Source: Varanus komodoensis
Lineage: Eukaryota; Chordata; Lepidosauria; Squamata; Varanidae
Length of the DNA: 64,000 bases
Assembly (NCBI RefSeq): GCF_004798865.1
Contig: NW_025336481.1
Coordinates: forward strand, 24,246,183 to 24,310,182
Reading direction: 5' to 3'
A model generated the notes under the pieces. That model had not been told where the DNA came from, did no database searches, and worked only from the letters and a program-made list of their open reading frames with translations. Both the position numbers and the translations under genes were made by a program. Of the stretch, positions 13,401-25,400 are shown piece after piece. The stretch's first letter is position 1. Each line of letters begins with the position of its first letter.

Positions 13401-16400
13401 CTTCTCTTTCATGAATTTGTCTAATCCCCTTTTAAAACCATCCAAATTGGTGGCTACTACTTCATCTTATGGTAGAGACTTCCATAGTTTAACAATGCAC
13501 TGTGTAAATAGATATTTCTTTTTATTTGTCCAGTTCGCTTCTTTGGACAAGGTCAGGTTCTAGCATTGTAAGAAAGAGAGAAGAATGTTTTATTACCCAC
13601 GTTCTCTAAAATATGCATGATTTTTCAGCTTTCTTATACCTTCCATTACAGAAACTTGAAGCTGACATTACTGAAGCTGTGGGAATTAAAGAAAAGACAC
13701 TTCAGGAACTACAGCAACAAAGACAACAATGTACAGATTTAAGCCTCAAAGCTGCGGAACTTATCAAGCAGCTAGATGTGGAAAGGGAAATGTACGTTAA
13801 ATTTCTTAAATGTATTACTTTCAGATTTGTATCATATGTTAATGGAACTTAGTTCTTGGTTACAAAAAAAAACTCTCCCCTTGGGAAGAGTCCCATCTAC
13901 AAAACTTTCTCAGTTTGATTTATACTGCCAAAGTCTACTTTCAGGGACAAAGATAAATGTATCTCATATCAGTATTAGTTATTACTGAAATAACTTGGAA
14001 CATTATTGGGAAGAACTTTGAATATTTGGAATGTGGCTATATAAATGTAAATGTTGTATTATGTTGTATTTAATACTGAAAGATTTTCAGTTATTTAATT
14101 TTTGTATGTACAGAATATCTAGTACCAAATTAGACCTGCAAAAGAAATGTGATAGTCTAGAAGAAGCAAACCAACAGTTATTGAAGCAAGAGGAAGAAAA
14201 TGCAAGACTGAAACTGGATATTGAGAAAATACATCAAGATGCAGACATACAGCACAAGGAACTCAATGGAAAATTGGAAGCAGTAACGGAGGATTTGAAG
14301 AAAATGAAGTCGGAAAAAGATACTCTATTAAAAGAACTTGAAGTCATCAAAGACAAATTGGCCAAAAGCACTGAATCTTTGAAAGAAGCAAATGATGAAT
14401 TGGAAAAGGAGAAACATAAAGGAAAGGCAGCAGTGGCAGAAATAGTGAGTCATGCATTTTAAACAAATAGACATCCTGTGTGACTGAGTCTGAGTATAAA
14501 TACGATCTGTGTCTTACTTCCTGCTGTGAAAATTTAGGGCAGTATGCTAGTAGTTGAGAGAATTCACAATGTGAAATTAGTGCTCTTAGGAGTACTAAAT
14601 TGAACATTTCACTAATTAAATGTACATCTTGGTCTCTATGTGCATGCTTATTTTTAGATGCTGGGCACTGACTTGAATCAGATGCCAGTCTACTGTTAAT
14701 ATTTGAATGATATTGAAAGAACTGGGAATGGTAATAAAGCAGCTTTATTTCATGCATGTTGTGGAAGAAATGATGCACTGCTGTCATTAAAAATTAGTGA
14801 AGCGTTCTTAATAGAAACAGATGTATAATGATGCCTATCAGTCTTTTGTGGGCAATGGTATCATTTTAAATGACAAGTGAGCCTAGAGCACTGATGAGTA
14901 ATACCTGCAAGAAAATTGCCTCTGTACTTAGTAGATTTCTAAAATACTATAATCTCACCTAGAAGAAATTGTCCACAAATGAACAGATTAGTTGCAACAG
15001 CATAAGGTGAGCCTTCTGAAATAGTCCAAATATACTTGGTGTTGAATTTTTAAAATCCTGATTGATCTGGGGGCACACCAGTCCACTGTTCTCTACCTGA
15101 GACAGCTGTGGTAGTCCCTGGCATGATAGTTGAAAACCTCAGGATTTTGGTGTTCACATCAGGGCTGTTTTAGCAGGCTGCTTCAGGACTTCATGGCCAT
15201 TATAACCATCATGGGGCTGTATAATTACCTGCCCAGTGCCCTCCTTCATAGAGGAGGTTTCCTTAGTGCACAGTATTTCAAATACTTTTTGCATGTATTT
15301 ATAAAATAATATGACATTAGCACTTTTATTTTGGATCCTTTCCTATTGATTCCTAACATGGAATGCACATTTTTCACAGCTGCTGCTGCAAAAAAATGTA
15401 TTTCTTTATTTATACAGGAGAAATCGTGTCAAGAAGCTATGCATCAACTTCAGCTACAGTCTGAATCTATAGCTAAAGAACAGAATGAACTGAAAAACCT
15501 GTTGGAAAAACAAGAAGGGGTAATTTTTTTGACTAGCTATATGAAAGCCATGTCCTGGCTGTTTTATTAAATAGTATTTCTAGTATCAAATTTGGTGGAA
15601 AGTGATGACTTTTTTTGCTATATTCTACATATAAACTAGGCTGTACTTTAAAAATTAATATTTTAATGCTCCTAGATTAAGTAAATCTCTGTGTGAGTAT
15701 TTAACACAAGAAAAGATGGCACATGTTTAGAACACTTGCAGTTTATTTCTTTAAATTCATAAAAATGAATTAAAATGCTTATAAGAAGGATATTGCAGAG
15801 CCATGAAGATCTGCAACAAGGTATAATGTAAACGCAGGAGTATTAAAATAATAATAGCTATGGCAGAGATAACATGTTGTACTATGATTCTTTATGTAGA
15901 TCTCCAAGCAGCTGGCAATAGAACTTGATTCAGCACGAGCGCAAGTCCAACAGATGCAAGGAGTTCTGAAAGAAAAGGAAAAGAATGAGCAGCAGTTGCA
16001 GTTGAAGGTGAAAGAACTGAAGGAATCTTTTGACCAAAAGAAAAAACAAAATGAAATACAGCAAGCTGAATTAAAAACAGCTCTCTTAGAAAAGGTAATA
16101 GTCCCATATTTTCTAAAAAGATGCTAGTGCTCATCAGGGGCAGAGGCAGGAAGCTGTGTCAGGTAGCTTTCTCTCTCTCTCCTCCCGCCCCTTGCTTGAA
16201 ATAGTTTTTACCATCACATTAGCTGTGAAAATTCAGGAACTGCTAGGCCTTCCCAGGCCATCTGTCTCACAGTTTATCACTCCTAGAAATGTGGGAGTCT
16301 TCCTCAGATCAAGGCATTGTGGACAAGGTTGGCCCAGAAAGACTATTAAAGGTTTCACAAATTGCTACTGTTAAACTTTTAAAATATTTTCCAGAACACT

Positions 16401-19400
16401 GGTGAAGGGACAAAGAAAATAAACCATGTTTTGGACAATTATTTGCTTGACAAACTGTAGTAGGGTAACAAAACATGGAGTCAAATAAACTATGTTAGTG
16501 TTATGCATGAATGAGGTCAGTGTGTGTGAAACCTAAACTGTAGTTAATGTTAGCTAGAATGGTGCCATAATTTTATATACTCATCATTGCGATAAATAAA
16601 AAGCTAATTGAAAACGGATCCATATTTGTATCCACATTGTCTCTCATTTTGATTGCATTGTTACATATAAAACAATTATGTTTTCTGTGTCTGTTAGGCA
16701 GAACTAGAGAATAAACTACAACAGCAGATAACATTGTCAGCACAAGAGCTTACAACAGAGAGAGAAAAGATAACAGAGCTGCAGAAAGCCCATAAAAAAA
16801 CCCAAGAAAATATGGAAAAGCTGCAACTGGATTTTTATGGTAAAGAATCTGAGCTCTTGGCTACACGACAAGACCTTAAGGTACATTACAGTGCTTCACG
16901 GTTGTACAGAAACAATTAAGAAGTGTAGATGCTGCCTATTTGGCACTTAATTTATAGAAGTGGTACTGTCTAGACTGCTGCTTGAAGTCAAACAGCCATG
17001 TTGTCCCCCACGACAGTCCATTCCATTCTTTTTCTCACTTGGCTTTTCATTCCCCCACCTCACAACAGACAGTCACTATCTCATGTTCCCTATGTGCTAA
17101 GTCATAAGGTGTTTTGAGGTTTTCCCAAATCTTAAGATTGCTGTCCCCAAAGTTTGTATTTCAGCAAAGCGTGGTGTTCCCTGCTGATACCTCCTTTTTA
17201 TTGCATAGATAGCACTATTTTGGTTACATAGGGATCTATACTTGCCCCTGAACTTTGAAAATGGAAGGAAGTGTTCATTTAGTAAATGAATATCCCACCT
17301 TTTACAAATGTTTTCACATGCAGGGAGAAACTGGGATATAAATATAACAAACAAATAAATACAGTGGAGTTGAACAATACAAATATACAAAACCTGCAGG
17401 CAGCAGAACAGCATTTATCCTGACAAGCAGAGATCACTAAATACAACCCCACAAAATAATATCTAAAATTATGAAAAGTTGAGATGTGACCCATCACTGG
17501 TAACAAGCCAACAGTGGGCTGTTGTGTGACCCAAACTACTTTCTCTATGGACTACAAGGCACCTGCCAACCCATGGCTTGTTTATGAGTTCTTGTGTCTG
17601 TGCTGAGTTCTGAACATGGGTTCAAGGAAATTGCTCAGGAAGAGTTGCCTGCTGCTCATCGTAAGCTCACTGAGCCCTAGGCACCTAGTGGCTATTTGAA
17701 GAGACTGTTACTGGCTTGGTCTCCCTTCCACCAACCCTTCGCCTTTTGTAGTTGTTCCAGCTTGCTTCCCCCTATTTTTTCTTTCCTAGGAGATAATTTT
17801 TTGCAATCTTCATAATGAGTGTCTTCAGAGTGCTTTAGCTGCTGTCACTGGTTCAGTACCCCTTTTTCTTTTCATACCCTGTTTGAGCTGTCAGAACTTT
17901 CTCCTTTGAAATTGCAGTTTGGACAAGGCTCATCAGGGATGTTGGGCAGGCATGTATACAGATTTCATGGGTGAACCAGTAACAGCTGTTCTAATTTGTT
18001 ATTTGGACACTTTGAAGGGACTTTCACTGGCTGTTCCTTTAGAGGTCACTAAAAGTGCTCTCCAGAAAAGGGGAGGGGTACAAGAAAAAATCCACAGAAG
18101 GGGTTGCAGTCACAGCAAGGAGAAGAGTCTTCTGCTGTAGAGTCCCCTGGAACACGGAACCTAAGGAAAGGAGATGAGGGAAAACCCATGGTGAGCATCA
18201 TTAGTATTACTGGTTGAGCTATGATGATGGCACCATCTGCTGGAACACTTTGAGAAAGCTATTCTGTTGAATTCTTTTTTCTTTTATTACCTTTCCAGCT
18301 AAAGCTATAATATAAGTTAAGGTATTTATTTTTTAAAAATGGGTTAGGTTTAATATTATGAGTTCAAGGCAACTAAGAAGTAACTCTAAAGGCAAATAGC
18401 AACAGGAGTATCTTTCTCTCATAATGCAAGTTTGGGTTTATACAGAAGTTGGTTTTTTACCTGGTACTTGATAATATTGCATGCTGGTCTTGAGGCAAAA
18501 GGCTCTCCACAGGATTAACCTGCTTTGATTATCAGTGATAAAGGTAATGCTATACTGATTTCATAAAGGAAGCCACAGCCTGGAATTTACATGTGCTGAA
18601 CAGGGCTATCATGGATATTTGGAGAGCTTTCATTCATATGGTTGCCCTAAGTTGGAAATGACTTGGTAGCATGCGCGCACACACACACATACAAAACAGT
18701 CTTGAGAAAAGAAGCTAGTAATTGAATTATAAATGTTCTGAACGAATAAACAGTGTGAAAACTGAATCACTATTTATTCATGTTTCTTCTCATTTTACAG
18801 TACTTCATTTTAGGTGGGAGGAAGTATATGAGAAATCTCAAGGCTGGATGAATAAATAGATATACATGAACATTGATAATTTTCAGTGCTACCAGTTAAA
18901 TTGACAAGCTTTGTAATTTGCTGCAAACAGTGCCTTATTGTAATCATAATGCAATTTTTTTGACATTGATACATAACTGTGTCTTCGGTGTTAACACAGA
19001 CTGGTTCTGGGAATTTAGTAGTAATTATTTTTTTTCCAAATCTAGTCCATAGAGGAGAAGCTTGCTTTGGCTCAAGAGGAATTAGTTTCAAACAGAAATC
19101 AAATTACTAATCACAATCAGTTGATCAAAGAACTTAAGACTCTAAGATCTACACTGGAACAAGATTTGTCCAAAAAGGGACAGCAGCTGAAAGAGCAGGA
19201 AAAACTCTTACAGGAAATACAGAAAGACAAGGTAATTGACGGTCACTCATAATTTTCTTTACCTGCTTTTTAGTGGTACTTGCTTCTACCATTTGTGGAA
19301 TTTGTGCAATATTTTAAACTTTTGTCCCCACCTGAACATATGTGCCAATGTAATATGAGCGGTATGGGACATGTATAAGTTTTGGGCTAAAACTGATGCT

Positions 19401-22400
19401 TACTTTGTGGATGCAGATACCTAGTATGACATGCAACAAGAGGTCATGACTGGAAGTCACAGTAAATCACAGAAAAAAAATGCTAAGTTTATCCAAGGTA
19501 TATGAAATGTTCATGATGATTTTAAGATTCTGCTATTACAAGAGTTAAATAGATGAAGATGCAGATGTATAGTTACAGGCTGTACTCCTGTGTTCAAATG
19601 TAAACCCTCCTTGAATTTGGAGCTTAACTAAATATGCATATGTTTTCACTGTTGGACTTGCATTCCTTTGATTTCAGGGGTGATGATTTAAAATGCTGGT
19701 ATATCAGAATTTAATGCTATTATTTATTTCTGTATTTTTCAAATTTATATGCTGCTGAATATAACAGGGCTGCACAGGGCTCTCCAAGCAGCTAACAACA
19801 TTAAAATACATTAATTAACATATGTGGTGGACATGTGATAGAATCAAAAGATTTTGGAAGCAGATACATGCGGAAATGCAGGATATATTTAAACTGACTT
19901 TCCTATGAATGCCAAGAATATGTTACTGAGTATCATACCAGAGACTGTTCCAAAGATTATGTTATCGTTACTCAAATACATAGTAACAGCAGCAAAAGTA
20001 GTAGTTGCCTCAAAGTGGAAAGCTGAAAACTGTCCATCTGTTAATGACTGGAAAAACAAGCTAGCTGAGTATGCAGCAATGGCGAAACTAACTAATTATA
20101 ATAGAAAACCAGTTAAATAATTTATTGAAAGATGGAAAGCTTACTACGAGCAATTTAACTAATTGCTAAAGAAAATAGAATCTTTACAAATGTCAGTGAT
20201 TTTTATTCTAATACTAAAGCTATGTTATAATTTTACAGCTAGTTATATAAACTATAATATATTCAAGTTTATAAAACTAGCTGTAAATTATTATATATAG
20301 CTGAAACTATTTATATTCTGATTAAGACTTGAATGATTTAAATGGGACCATAAGCAGACAGAAATTCTTGCCTTTTTATGAACATGTTCAAATACTGAAA
20401 TTATATGTTGTATATGTGGCCTCTTTCTTCCCATATATGCCTTTTTCCTTTTGAAGAATGTAGTTTGTGAAAATAAATAAAATTGGCTAAAAATAAATTA
20501 ATTGCAATTAATTAATCAATGAATTGATTGATTAAACATTACAAGGCTGGGGAGAAATCTTCTGGAGTAGAGTAATCAGGTGTTAAAATCAGAGCTTGAA
20601 TACCTGCAAAAGAGGACAGTGTTTTCCTGGTGCCAAAATGAATGTAGTGATGGTGCCAGGCAGACCTCTTTAGGGATCCCATTCCAAAGGTGGTGAGCAG
20701 CCACTGAGAAGGCCCTTCTAATTGCTATCCCTTTTACTTCCTTTAGTGATGGCTCTTTCAGAAGGGCCTCTTTCTCAGATCACAGTGAGCACGTAGGAGT
20801 ATATTAGAAAAGGTGATCCTTCAGGTAACCAGGTTCCGAGCCCTTTAGGACTTTTCATGTTAAAAGAAGCAGTTTAAATTGGGCCTGGACTTCAACTGGC
20901 AACCAATGTAATTTATACAGAGTGGGGCCGATACCAGACGTGCAGTCCTATTTTGGACCAGCTGAAATCTCTGGACCATGGTCAAAGGCAGTCCTACGAA
21001 GAGCGCATTACAGTAATCTAGTTGGGATGTTAGCAGCATGTCAGTAACTGTGGTCAGGCTGTTTGTATCCAGTTAAGGTCATAGTTATCATGTTCTCTGT
21101 AACCTGAAAATGGCACTCCTGGCCACCTGAAACTCTAATGAAAGTTTTGGGTCCAGGAGTACTCCCAAGTTGCAAACCCTGTCCATTTTGTGGAAGTGCA
21201 GGCCCATCCAAGATAGGACAATGATAATCTAATGTGTAAGATAGATCATCAACCACAATAGTATTACAATACTACTTCTGCAGGGAAGGATAATGAGATT
21301 TTAAAGAGATAGCTCTGTTTACTGATAATAAAACAGCCTTTATAGTTTGATTGAAAGATAGCTCTTAAACATTCTTTTGGGCATTTTATACCTCCAGGAT
21401 TTAAAAGAAAAAGACTTGGCTAATGAAAAATCAAAAACTACAGAACTCCAGAATATAAACAGCAAACAGGAAAAAGAAAATTCAAAACTGAAGGAGGAAG
21501 CTAGAATCTGCAAGCAAGAGTATGAGAAGGTATGTTGAGACAAAGAGTTTGAGTAGTTAGACTATGTATTTACATGGGCACCATTGTGTGAAAATTGGTG
21601 AAGACAATTTTCCAGTTTGGTGAAGTTAAAGACCTGCAGTGCACTGTGTTGCAATCCAGAGTCAGTGCTAGAAGTGATAAACTTTTTCAGCTCCAAGGAC
21701 TGTATTGGAAATATGTCATATATCTGATAGGTGAAGCACACTATTTTTCCTAGCTTTCTCATTTCTGGGCCATTTAGCTATGCTATAGTTTCATTTTCAG
21801 TATCATTTCCAGAATATTACATTTTCAATAATTGAGATTTCTTGGAAGATAAACAAAAATATGGCAAAATATAAACAGTCTATAAATTAGTTGCATTCAC
21901 ACATAATAATCTGTAGTCATGATGGGAATAACCTTGGGAAACCTAGTCTCTCATGTTCTTTCACTCTTCTCTTTCACCATGGCTGTGAAAAGATTAGACA
22001 CATTCGAGTTTGTTTCAGCAAAGCATCATTAAGAGTTACTGTAGTTTATTTGCATATAGTAACAAATGGTCAACCAGAATGAAAGATTCTGATCTGCTCC
22101 TTGCAGCTGTGCTAGGTAAAAGGAACTTTGTGCTAGTCTTGACCCTAGATGATAATATGAGTTGACATCAGGAGCTTCAAGCAGGTAGAACTGAGCTGCA
22201 ATAGGGTGACAGTTCAGTTAAAGGACACCATAACTTTTCATATCGATGGTATTACTGTTTTAGTTAGACTTTCTAGTTAGCGGTATGGCACCATTTAAAT
22301 TATTTTTTTCAATTTAAGTACATCAAAGATGGTGACAAACCTGTATAACTTGTAATACAAAACATAAAGCTAACATATATATTGATTATACACATGTGTG

Positions 22401-25400
22401 CTCTTGTGCCTATCTGTACATTCTCTTCCCATAGCAGAACTGAAAGGGTTACAGACCATTAAACAGATATAGGAGTTATTAAAATTAAGTTATAATTATA
22501 GACATCATTATTATAAGCTGCTCATTCAAAACATAACAGAGTTTATTTGCTATGCTTGCATTTTTATGAAATAGAAACTTGGATGTATGGTTTCATTTAC
22601 ACTAATATATATCAATGAAACAAAATAACTAATTTTGCCTGCCTTTTAGGGTCCACTTACGTGTTAAATTATTCACACTTTTTAAAAAAGCATGCTTAAA
22701 TTGTTTGCTTGTTGTTTGAAGAAAAAGTAAATAGCATTTTTCTGCTGCAAATCACACCCTCTTCCCTTGGTAGAAAATTACTTTATAATAAGCAGCCTTT
22801 GAGGGTAAATAGCAGAGGGAGAAGGTAGCTTTCAGGGAAAAAAGATATCTGACAAAACTGATTTGGGAGGGTGTTCTAGCTAGTGAGCCCCATGGCTGCA
22901 TTTTCCTCAAAACAGAAGTAGTCACTTTAAGCTGTTTTAAAAGTTTGAATAAACTTTGGTCCTCAGTACAGTGCTGATGTTGCCTGCTCCTTCAGCCTTT
23001 ATACCTGGGGACCTTGCTATCCTTCACTTCCTCTACCTCATGGTCTTTGGTCCCACTCATTTGTGGTTTTTGACTTTTTTTTTTCTTCTGTCTACAAATG
23101 TTCCTGTTTCCAGGTCCTCTGAGACTTTTCTGTGTTAAACTGACAAATATTTTTCTTCAGAAATATTCTAGTGTAGTCATTGCAGTTCAAAATATTGATT
23201 TGAGTGATTAAAAGACTCCCCCCCAACCAAAAAAAAACCCAAATGCAAAACAAAACAAAACAAAAGCCCAGCTGGTGTTTAGTTTGTTAGAATTTGGAAA
23301 ACATTTGTCTCTTTTAAGCTTTATTTGTTGTGGTATTGTGAAAGTTCTTGCTAATTTAACAACTGGTTTCTCAAACTGTATTCATGTGATTTAGTATAAC
23401 TTGACATTTAATTCATCAAACTCCATTTTTAAAATTATAATACTATATTTTTAACAGGAGTTAACAAACCTAAAGGATGCCAAGGAGCTGTTGATTAAGC
23501 AGAAGTTAGAATTACAGGGAAAGGTTGATACCATTAATACAGCTCTTGAACAGGAGAAAAGGAATCAAGAAGTTATCAAAGATCAGCTAAAAAAGAGAGA
23601 AGATGAATTGAAGAAAAAATGTGCTGAAATGGAAGCAAAACTGGTCTGTATATTTAATGTGAGAGTGCTTGCTGTGTTGACATGTTTAAATATGCTTATA
23701 AAGGATGACATACAAATGTCAATCTTTTTTTCTCACTCTTTTATTTCTAGCAGAAGGTACTAGGAAGCAGTTTTTGCCGATTCCTCTTTCCCTATAACAT
23801 AGAATCATAGAATAGTGGAGTTGGGAGGGGCCAAGAAGACCATTGGGTCCAACCCCTTCCTTTTGCAGGACACCAGTTTACACCATCCCACATATGCTGT
23901 GTGGCCTCTGAAAAAGTGCTTGTTAGGATTGGGAAAACTTCTGGAATATCACGGGAGGTGGCAGGAGGAGCAGCAAGGGGAGAGGAGAATCCATGAAAAT
24001 GAACTCCTCTCCTACCTGCAGGAGCACTACTGGCTTGATGTCTCTTCCATTAATGGAATGGCAACTCAGGATGTGAGCCAGGATTTCTCATTTAGTCAAT
24101 CACTTTTCCTCAAAGGGAGAAGAATGAAGTAAGAGCATGTAGTACTCTGGCCTGTTCTTTATTTCAGTCCAGGACAAGACGAGCAATAAACATGATCTCT
24201 GAGTTGTTGGAAAATTATTTGGCAAAGTTGGAAAACATTGTACTTGTTTCTCTTTTAGAAAGCTGAGATCAAGGAGAAAGAGGAACAGTATAAAGACCAT
24301 AAGGATGCTGAAGATAAGCTTAGTATGCAGATCACAGCTCTGAATGAAAATCTAGGAACAGTGAAGAAGGAGTGGCAAAGCAGCCAAAGAAGGGTTAGTG
24401 AGCTAGAAAAACAAACGGATGATCTACGTGGAGAGATTGCAGTACTGGAAGCCACAGTACAAAATAACCAGGATGAGAGGAGAATGTTGCTGGAAAGGTA
24501 AGGCAATGAACGAGGGGTTGAATAATAGAATTTTTAAAACATATTCAACAAAAATCTTGGAACAGCTTTGATACAGGTTAGAAGTTATTACATTACATTT
24601 GTATGGCACCTTTTTTATCTTGTAAGAAATCTAAGGTGGCTTATATAGCTCCAGTTTATCTTCACAGCAACAACCCTGTGAGGTAGGTTGAGGGACAATG
24701 ACCAATTGAATGTCATCCAGTGAGCTTCATGACTGAGTGGGGACTAGAACCTGGATTTCACAGCTCCCCAATCCAGCACTCTAGCCGCCAAACCTCACTG
24801 GCTCTTGTGTGGTTTTGTGTGAAAAAATTTAGCTTCTCTTCCATGCTGATTAAAAATTTGCAATCAGAAAAACAGCATAACTTAACATGCTAGATAGCAG
24901 CTGAAGTTCAAAATTCTAGGACGGACTCTAGGTTTACATGAAATGTAGACTGCTCATGTGTAACGCACAGGGTGACTTACTCCTTGAGTGTAACTTACCT
25001 GGTCAGGAATCTCTGCTTGAGTCTGGATATAGCAGTAAGTCCATGGCTGCTACATAGACTAGTTAATACCCTTCTTTGATTTTAAAAGTGTATGTGGTTT
25101 TCTTGTCGTTACGATTGGAATCAAGCTGGAATAGTGACTCATGCCTTACAAAATGTAGCTTCATTTCACAATATCCTGTGACAGAATATTTCTTATTAAT
25201 AGAAACTGAAAGGCTTCATTTTCTTTGTTCCTTCGCCTCACCTCTCCCTGCCCTGTTAGCTTTAATTAATGTGAACAGGCAGGCTTACTATAGAATGTGC
25301 TGAAATAGTCCTTCCCTTTATTAACTTTTTGCATCTTTCTTGGTTTCTAATTACAACCAACAACTTTTGTGCAGTGATTTCAAATAAGAAAATAGACAAT

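Noticed and set aside
24300-24480. Minus-strand ORFs opposite the conserved EEA1 exon
   Set aside because: They are the antisense of a firmly assigned coding exon.
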